From Kingella_B sp963529665 (lineage in GTDB: Bacteria > Pseudomonadota > Gammaproteobacteria > Burkholderiales > Neisseriaceae): a stretch of 45,580 bases of DNA. This document shows positions 40,506-45,580 of the stretch, in pieces. The stretch covers positions 1-45,580 of the forward strand of contig CAUSAG010000019.1 in NCBI GenBank assembly GCA_963529665.1, given 5' to 3'. Numbering within the stretch: position 1 is the first letter of the stretch; every line of letters starts with the position of its first letter. The translations under genes and the position numbers were made by a program. A model generated the notes under the pieces. It worked only from the letters and a program-made list of their open reading frames with translations, was not told where the DNA came from and did not search any database.

Positions 40506-41768
40506 ATGAAACCCACCCGCCGTACCACCCATCAAGTTCAAATTGACCACATCACCGTAGGCTCTGGAAGCCCTGTGGTGATTCAATCCATGACTAACAC
40601 CGACACCGCCGATGCCGCCGCCACCGCGCAGCAAGTGAAAGAGCTGGCAGATGCAGGCTCGGAAATGGTGCGGATTACCGTTAATTCGCCCGAAGCCGCC
40701 AGCCAAGTTGCCGAAATCCGCCAGCGGCTGGATGACATGGGCTGCGCCGTACCGCTGATTGGCGATTTTCATTTCAACGGTGAACGCCTGCTGGCGGAGT
40801 TTCCCGATTGCGCCAAAGCCTTGTCCAAATACCGCATCAACCCGGGCAATGTGGGCAAGGGCGCAAAAGGCGATGAGAAATTTGCCTACCTTATCCGCAC
40901 CGCCGCCGAGCATAACAAAGCCGTGCGCATCGGCGTGAACTGGGGTTCGTTAGACCAAAGCCTCGCCAAAAAAATGATGGACGAAAACCTTGCATCCGCC
41001 GCGCCCAAAACGCCTGAGGAAGTGATGAAAGAAGCGTTGATTGTGTCGGCGTTGCAATCGGCGCGAAAGGCGGTGGAGTTGGGGCTGCCTGAAAACAAGA
41101 TTATTTTGTCGTGCAAGGTGTCTAATGTGCAAGATTTGATTACCGTGTACCGCGATTTGGCGGCGCGTTGCCGCTATCCGCTGCATTTGGGGCTAACCGA
41201 AGCGGGCATGGGCAGCAAGGGCATTGTGGCGAGCACCGCCGCGCTGTCGGTGTTGCTGCAAGAGGGCATTGGCGACACCATCCGCATCTCGCTCACGCCC
41301 GAGCCCAATAGTTCGCGCACGCAGGAAGTGATTGTGGCGCAAGAGATTTTGCAAACCATGGGCTTGCGCTCGTTCACGCCAATGGTTACCGCTTGCCCTG
41401 GCTGTGGGCGCACCACCAGCACCGTGTTCCAAGAATTGGCGCGGGATATTCAGCAATATCTGCGTGAGCAAATGAGCGTGTGGCGTTGGCAATACCCAGG
41501 GGTGGAGAATTTGAACGTGGCGGTGATGGGCTGCGTGGTCAATGGGCCGGGCGAGAGCAAGCTGGCGGATATTGGCATTTCGCTGCCCGGCACGGGCGAA
41601 ACGCCTGTTGCGCCTGTGTATGTGGACGGCGAGCGCAAGGTTACGCTGAAAGGCGACAATATGGCGGCGGAATTTTTGGCGATTGTGAAAGAATATGTGG
41701 AGACCAATTATGGCGAAGGCGGCAAAAAACGCAGTCAAAACAAAATTATCCCGATTCAACCTTCTTAA
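40506..41768 (+). CDS. ispG: 4-hydroxy-3-methylbut-2-enyl diphosphate synthase
   Basis: 4Fe-4S enzyme of the MEP isoprenoid pathway. 420 residues with a TIM-barrel N-terminal domain (IGSGSPVVIQSMTNTDTAD-like opening, with VGSGSP here) and the reductase-like C-terminal domain. The cluster cysteines are in TACPGCGRTT (about 297-304) and MGCVVNGPGESKLAD (about 342). The length is at the longer end, as in Neisseria. A DUS variant is read as LPENKI. Confidence 0.96.
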   Translation: MKPTRRTTHQVQIDHITVGSGSPVVIQSMTNTDTADAAATAQQVKELADAGSEMVRITVNSPEAASQVAEIRQRLDDMGCAVPLIGDFHFNGERLLAEFPDCAKALSKYRINPGNVGKGAKGDEKFAYLIRTAAEHNKAVRIGVNWGSLDQSLAKKMMDENLASAAPKTPEEVMKEALIVSALQSARKAVELGLPENKIILSCKVSNVQDLITVYRDLAARCRYPLHLGLTEAGMGSKGIVASTAALSVLLQEGIGDTIRISLTPEPNSSRTQEVIVAQEILQTMGLRSFTPMVTACPGCGRTTSTVFQELARDIQQYLREQMSVWRWQYPGVENLNVAVMGCVVNGPGESKLADIGISLPGTGETPVAPVYVDGERKVTLKGDNMAAEFLAIVKEYVETNYGEGGKKRSQNKIIPIQPS

Positions 41769-41783
41769 AGAGGCAGCCTGAAA

Positions 41784-42200
41784 ATGAAAAAATCCATTAG
41801 CGAACAGCAGGCAGACAACCGCGATTTGCGCGTTTTGCTGCTGCAACTGTATATGAAAAACAACCCGAAAATGGAGCACCAAGTGTTTATTTACAGCTTT
41901 CGCGGCGTGTTGAACGCGCAAGCCAATCCGTTTCATTATGTGTATAGCGCGATACCGCCGAGCGTGCGCAAAAGCATCGTGCTGCAAAATCTGGCTTCGG
42001 GCGAGATGATGCAGGCGTTTATTTCGTCTATCCGCATGGAGGGCGGGCAAATGGGCTGGCAGATTGAAAACACGGTGATTTACGCCAACCGCAGCGGGGT
42101 GTTGATGCAGATTGGGCTGGATGGCGAGAAAACGGCGAAAACCGATAAATATCGCCAGTTCTTGAATTTGGCGCAGTCGTTTATGCATCAGTTTCAGTAA
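41784..42200 (+). CDS. Conserved-looking protein of unknown function
   Basis: 138 residues, not recognised. It is soluble, with no signal peptide or membrane helix, rich in Gln and Met. Predicted pattern is alternating helices and strands: DLRVLLLQLYMKNNP, HQVFIYSFRGVLNAQ, then GWQIENTVIYANRSGVLMQIG. The ATG follows immediately after a forward DUS (41771-41782), whose AGAGG start could serve as the ribosome site at 9 bases. It is 15 bp after ispG and probably in its operon. Confidence 0.75.
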   Translation: MKKSISEQQADNRDLRVLLLQLYMKNNPKMEHQVFIYSFRGVLNAQANPFHYVYSAIPPSVRKSIVLQNLASGEMMQAFISSIRMEGGQMGWQIENTVIYANRSGVLMQIGLDGEKTAKTDKYRQFLNLAQSFMHQFQ

Positions 42201-42260
42201 TGGGTTTTCAGGCTGCCTTGGGTTGATGAGGCAGCCTGAAAATCTTTGCGGAGCGGGCCA

Positions 42261-42815
42261 ATGGATTATCCGAATGATTATTTAACCGAAGAGCGGCTGG
42301 GCGAGATTTTTCAGATTGCGCAACCTGATATAGCGTTTGTGCACAACAAATTTGTGCACAACAAAATGGTGCCCGATTCGGGGATTAAAAACCGCCCCGA
42401 TTATCGCTTTGAATCGCTGAAATTGATTGTGGAATTTGATGGCAATCAGCATTACCAAGACGCTGCGGTGATTGTGCGCGATCGGAAAAAAGACAGGGTT
42501 TACACAGCGATGGGCTATCGCGTGCTGCGTATTCCGTATTTTGTGCAGATGGCGCAAGCCTTGCTGCAAGAATGTTTTGGCGCGCCGATTGTTTATCGTC
42601 AAGTTTATCCGCATGGTTTTATTGATGCCAAAGCGGTGTTGCCTGCGAATTTTTGTGAACTGGGTGTGCAGCGTTTTATGGCGGATTTGGTGCGGTTTAG
42701 CGCGTATCGGGCGGGGATTTTGCAATCGTTGCGGGAAAAGGTGGCGGAAAAAGGGGATGTGGATTTAGTTGTGCCGCCATCGTTGAGAGCATGGCTGCTG
42801 GATAAGGCAGCCTGA
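42261..42815 (+). CDS. DUF559-like (Vsr-fold) endonuclease domain protein
   Basis: 184 residues from the ATG at 42261, which has GGAG 7 bases upstream; an upstream in-frame TTG is less likely. The core NRPDYRF (Asp47), LIVEFDGNQHYQD (Glu58, Asp60), RDRKKDRVYTAMGYRVLRIPYF matches the Vsr/DUF559 type of the PD-(D/E)XK fold. Residues 26-35 are a tandem FVHNK repeat from a 15-bp duplication. The C-terminal 90 residues are unrecognised. The stop (KAA-TGA) is a DUS. It lies directly upstream of comEC; a link to DNA processing is only suggested by that. Confidence 0.75.
   Translation: MDYPNDYLTEERLGEIFQIAQPDIAFVHNKFVHNKMVPDSGIKNRPDYRFESLKLIVEFDGNQHYQDAAVIVRDRKKDRVYTAMGYRVLRIPYFVQMAQALLQECFGAPIVYRQVYPHGFIDAKAVLPANFCELGVQRFMADLVRFSAYRAGILQSLREKVAEKGDVDLVVPPSLRAWLLDKAA
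42336..42365 (+). repeat. Perfect 15-bp tandem duplication in the DUF559-like gene
   Basis: TTTGTGCACAACAAA occurs twice head to tail (42336-42350 and 42351-42365), adding FVHNK in frame. Typical of replication slippage. Confidence 0.9.
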
Positions 42816-42864
42816 AAACCTTTCCCCGCCTATTTTCAGGCTGCCTTCATACTTCAATATCGCT

Positions 42865-45225
42865 ATGCCTTCTTTACTTTTTTCTCACACGCTTTATCTT
42901 GCTGCGCTATGCCTTGGCATCATGGCGAGTTTCAGGCTGCCTGAAACGGGGTGGTGGGGGCTTTGGGCGGCTGCGCTGTTGGCGGTATCGGCATGGACGG
43001 TTTATGGCGCAAGGCGCAATCGCTTGGGGCATTTTCAGGCTGCCTTTGCGCTGGCGTGTGCGCTGTTGGGCGCGGCGTATGGCGTGGCGCGCACGCAGAT
43101 GGCGCTTAATCATCAATGGACTGTTGCCGATTCGGCGCAGTCCGTTTTGTTGCGCGTGCAGGTTACGGGGCTGCCAGAGCGCGATGAGCTGGGCAGAACG
43201 CGCTTTGTTGGCATTGGGCAGACGGAAGGTGGGCGTTCGTATCGGCTGTTGTTTGCGGATTATGCGGCGCGCGATTGGCGCGTGGGCGAGGTGTGGCGCG
43301 TGAAGGCGCGGGTGAAGGCGGCGATTGGCACACGCAATGCGGTGGGCTTTGACCGCGAGGCTTGGGCGTTGGCAAATGGTTTGGATGGCACGGCTTCGTT
43401 GGCAAAAGAGCGTTTCAGGCTGCCTGAACAGGCGAGCGGGGTGTGGTTTAACCGCTGGCGCGAAGATTGGGCGAGCCGTTGGCAGGATGCGGCGGCGCGT
43501 TATTCGCAGGGAGCGGGGCTGATGCGCGCGCTGGCGTTGGGCGATAAAAGTGGGGTATCGGCGCAGACTTGGGCGGCGGTGCGTCCGCTGGGGCTGAATC
43601 ATTTGTTGAGCATTTCGGGCTTGCACGTTGGCATGGTGGGCTGGCTGGCGGCGTGGTTGGCAACGCTGTTGCTGCGCGTGTTGCCGCGTGTGCCGCAATC
43701 GCCAAGGGTGTGGACTTCGGCGGTAGGTTTTGCAGCGGCGGTTGTTTATGCGGGGCTGGCGGGGTTTGATGTGCCTGCGCTGCGTAGCGTGTTGATGATT
43801 GGCGTGTTTGCGCTGGCGTGGGCGCGGCATCGGCAAGCGGGCTCGTGGCACACTTGGTGGACGGCGATGACGGTGGTGTTGCTGTGGCAGCCTGCGGCGG
43901 CGTTGTCGGCAGGATTTTGGCTGTCGTTTGGCTTGGTGGGCGCGTTGATTTGGGCGACGGCAGGGCGCAAAAGCAAGCGCGATGTGCTGGTTTACATTCA
44001 ACACGATGATGTTGACGACGATTTCAGGCTGCCTGAATTAACGTGGCGGGACAAACTGCGCATCGCGGCATCTGCGCAATGGGCAGCAACGCTGCTGGGC
44101 GGCGTGGCAACCATTGCGCTGTTCGGCTTGCTGCCCATATTTTCGCCGCTGGCAAACGCCGTCGCCATTCCGTTGTTTTCATGGCTGCTGGTGCCGCTGG
44201 CGTTGTTGGCATCGGCGTTGCCGTTTGCTGCGCCCAAGTTGGCAGCGGCTTGGCTGGGCGAGCAGACGGTGGCGGCGATTCAATGGGCGGGCGAGCGTTT
44301 GCCCGAAATGGCTTTTGCCCACGCGCCTGCGCCGTTGTTGTGGCTGGCGCTGGCGGGCGCGCTGGTGTTGCTGTTGCCCCGTGGCACGCGCATAAAGCCG
44401 TTGGCGTGCTGCGCGTTGGCGGCGTTTGCGCTGTATCGTCCGCCTGCCGCTGTCGCGCATTCAGGCAGCCTGAAAATCACCGTGTGGGATGTGGGGCAGG
44501 GTTTGTCTGTTTTGCTGCAAACTGCGTCGCAAAATATTCTGTATGACAGCGGCACGGCAAACGCTGCCGAAATGGCGTTGTTGCCCAATCTGCGCGCCGC
44601 GGGTATCACGCATCTGGATGTCGTTATCGCTTCGCATCACGATGATGACCACGATGGCGGTTTGCCCGCCGTGCAACAGCGTTACCCCGATGCCGCGTTA
44701 TGGGCAGGGCAGCCTGAAAACTACCCCCGCGCCCGATATTGCCAAAGCGGCACAACATGGACGGCAGACGGCGTGTATTTTGAATGGCTCACGCTGCCGC
44801 ACAGCGCCGACACGCCCGACAACGATGCTAGCTGCGTGTTGCGGGTGATTGCAGGCAGCCATGCGCTGCTGATAACGGGCGATTTAAGCGCGCGCGGCGA
44901 AGCGCAACTCATCGCGCAATACGGCGATGCCTTGCAAAGCGACGTGCTGGTTTTGGGACACCACGGCAGCAAATCATCCAGCAGCGGCGCGTTTGTCAAC
45001 CGCGTTGCGCCACGCTGGGCAATCGCCAGCAGCGGCTTTGCCAACGCCTACCGCCATCCGCATCCCGATGTAATCAACCGCCTTGCCGCGCACGGCGTGA
45101 CCCTATTGCGCACCGACACCCAAGGCGCGTGGGTGATTACGCTGGCAGGCGATGAAGCGAGCGTGGCGCAGCTGGCGCGGGCGAAATACTGGTGGCAGAA
45201 AAAGCCGTTTAATTGGGGGCAATAG
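42865..45225 (+). CDS. comEC: DNA internalisation channel ComEC/ComA
   Basis: Inner-membrane channel importing single-stranded DNA during transformation (ComA in Neisseria). 786 residues: N-terminal helices and an OB-like domain (about 1-190), the competence domain with GDKSGVSAQTW and LGLNHLLSISGLHVGMV (about 225-260) and seven or so helices, then a metallo-beta-lactamase-like domain from about 535 with WDVGQGLSVLL, SHHDDDHDGG and LGHHGSKSSSS. Five exact DUS lie in the coding sequence (42932, 43033, 43413, 44026, 44463 approximately), read as FRLPE, HFQAAF or GSLK. It pairs functionally with the pil genes. Confidence 0.95.
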   Translation: MPSLLFSHTLYLAALCLGIMASFRLPETGWWGLWAAALLAVSAWTVYGARRNRLGHFQAAFALACALLGAAYGVARTQMALNHQWTVADSAQSVLLRVQVTGLPERDELGRTRFVGIGQTEGGRSYRLLFADYAARDWRVGEVWRVKARVKAAIGTRNAVGFDREAWALANGLDGTASLAKERFRLPEQASGVWFNRWREDWASRWQDAAARYSQGAGLMRALALGDKSGVSAQTWAAVRPLGLNHLLSISGLHVGMVGWLAAWLATLLLRVLPRVPQSPRVWTSAVGFAAAVVYAGLAGFDVPALRSVLMIGVFALAWARHRQAGSWHTWWTAMTVVLLWQPAAALSAGFWLSFGLVGALIWATAGRKSKRDVLVYIQHDDVDDDFRLPELTWRDKLRIAASAQWAATLLGGVATIALFGLLPIFSPLANAVAIPLFSWLLVPLALLASALPFAAPKLAAAWLGEQTVAAIQWAGERLPEMAFAHAPAPLLWLALAGALVLLLPRGTRIKPLACCALAAFALYRPPAAVAHSGSLKITVWDVGQGLSVLLQTASQNILYDSGTANAAEMALLPNLRAAGITHLDVVIASHHDDDHDGGLPAVQQRYPDAALWAGQPENYPRARYCQSGTTWTADGVYFEWLTLPHSADTPDNDASCVLRVIAGSHALLITGDLSARGEAQLIAQYGDALQSDVLVLGHHGSKSSSSGAFVNRVAPRWAIASSGFANAYRHPHPDVINRLAAHGVTLLRTDTQGAWVITLAGDEASVAQLARAKYWWQKKPFNWGQ

Positions 45226-45281
45226 GCTTAGGCGTTGCGGCTTGCGTTGCCTGTTTCAGGCTGCCTGTTGGTTGTCATCGC

Positions 45282-45318
45282 GCAAAAAAACACGCCTTGC
45301 TGAAAAACAAGGCGTGTT
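45282..45318 (-). terminator. Minus-strand terminator, probably the native ssrA terminator
   Basis: Perfect 11-bp stem AACACGCCTTG/CAAGGCGTGTT with an 8-base loop; only on the minus strand is it followed by a run of seven T. It lies 9 bp after the 3' end of the tmRNA-like fragment, as expected for ssrA's own terminator. Confidence 0.8.
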
Positions 45319-45326
45319 GTGTTATG

Positions 45327-45350
45327 TGGTAGAGGCGGGGGGAATTGAAC
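45327..45350 (-). other. tmRNA (ssrA) 3'-end fragment, candidate attachment site
   Basis: On the minus strand GTTCAATTCCCCCCGCCTCTACCA matches, as I recall it, the T-loop, T-stem 3' side, acceptor strand and CCA of neisserial tmRNA, with one base different. Upstream of it the T-stem partner (GGGGG) is missing (GTGAG instead), so only the last 24 nt are present. That is the signature left by site-specific integration at the 3' end of an RNA gene. Confidence 0.65.
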
Positions 45351-45359
45351 TCACCTAGC

Positions 45360-45438
45360 CCGTAACCAGTAGTATGTGTATAGACAAACACCCTTGATTT
45401 AGGGCGTTTTTTATCTGTTCATATACTACTGGCTACGG
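45360..45438. repeat. 79-bp inverted-repeat structure enclosing a terminator
   Basis: CCGTAACCAGTAGTATGTG on the left and the inverse of CATATACTACTGGCTACGG on the right match at 17 of 19 positions. Inside, ACCCTTGATTTAGGGCG plus T6 (45390-45412) forms a small plus-strand terminator. Confidence 0.7.
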
Positions 45439-45515
45439 TCATTTGTGCCACGATTTGTGCTAAACCAAACGAGGGTATTCCCATTGATACTCAAACCAAC
45501 CAATGCAAGAAAAAA

Positions 45516-45580
45516 CTAAAAGGCTATGTATAGTAAAATAAAATAGAAACCACCCGCACAACCTATCATAACCACACCTA
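45516..45580 (-). CDS. C-terminal end of a hydrophobic protein (runs off the window)
   Basis: An open minus-strand frame enters from the window edge and ends at TAG (45516-45518). The visible 20 residues, GVVMIGCAGGFYFILLYIAF, look like a membrane helix at a C-terminus. It is too short to identify and could be chance. Confidence 0.3.
   Translation of the reverse strand, partial: GVVMIGCAGGFYFILLYIAF

Larger units (their letters stand above)
45351..45580. mobile_element. Left edge of an element integrated in ssrA (partial)
   Basis: The sequence turns AT-rich and DUS-free right after the tmRNA fragment. It contains a 19-bp inverted repeat (45360-45378/45420-45438), two direct repeats ATTTGTGC 12 bp apart (45441-45448, 45453-45460) that could be integrase arm sites, and the end of a minus-strand frame. 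No integrase gene is within the window, so the element type is unknown. Confidence 0.5.

Noticed and set aside
45300..45360. Complete tRNA or tmRNA gene at the right end
   Set aside because: Only the last 24 nt fit; the T-stem 5' strand and everything upstream are absent.

Overview
The window is a stretch of a Neisseriaceae chromosome, most likely Kingella or a close relative. The main clue is a 12-mer, AGGCAGCCTGAA (reverse TTCAGGCTGCCT), present on the order of a hundred times by eye, inside genes and between them. It matches the Kingella-type dialect of the DNA uptake sequence (DUS) used in natural transformation. Gene content agrees: pilF-pilG-pilD-coaE-zapD, rlmN-pilW-rodZ-ispG, yciB-yciI-bolA-PPIase, aceE-aceF and comEC. 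The species call is inference; family level is well supported.

Layout. 1-6.7 kb: 3' part of tRNA-Thr(TGT), then a plus-strand block with pilF, pilG, pilD, coaE, zapD, pncC and a YciO-like gene. 6.8-11.8 kb: minus-strand genes for a zinc-ribbon PD-(D/E)XK protein, murD with an overlapping unknown membrane protein, an unlisted 41-codon ORF, and gdhA. 12.1-15.2 kb: rarA, then an odd locus of J-like and membrane modules interrupted by two apparent one-base frameshifts. 15.3-22.5 kb (minus): a histidine phosphatase, the CcoI-type copper ATPase, a parvulin PPIase, bolA, yciI, yciB, a DUF2788 protein and metZ. 22.6-24.0 kb (plus): iscX and mutY. 24.05-24.42 kb is a gene-free AT-rich stretch with two consensus DnaA boxes. 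24.4-29.5 kb (minus): a DMP19-like acidic protein, aceF with two lipoyl domains encoded by a perfect 282-bp DNA repeat, and aceE. 29.8-31.6 kb: trkH and a cysteine-less HMA-fold protein. 31.8-36.8 kb (minus): ribE, mutT-type Nudix, hom and a hipA-hipB pair. 36.9-45.2 kb (plus): a Mth938-like protein, rlmN, pilW, rodZ, ispG, an unknown protein, a DUF559-like nuclease fold and comEC. The last 250 bp look foreign and begin exactly at a tmRNA (ssrA) 3'-end fragment, so the right edge probably enters an element integrated in ssrA.

How it fits together. PilF, PilG, PilD and PilW build and power type IV pili, which import DUS-bearing DNA, and ComEC carries it across the inner membrane; the window therefore encodes parts of the machine and is full of its recognition sequence. 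DUS here do more than sit between genes. Paired copies form most terminators, seven genes take their stop codon from a DUS, one start codon lies inside a variant DUS, and one DUS forms the core of the metZ/iscX divergent promoter region. MutY and MutT both belong to 8-oxoguanine defence.
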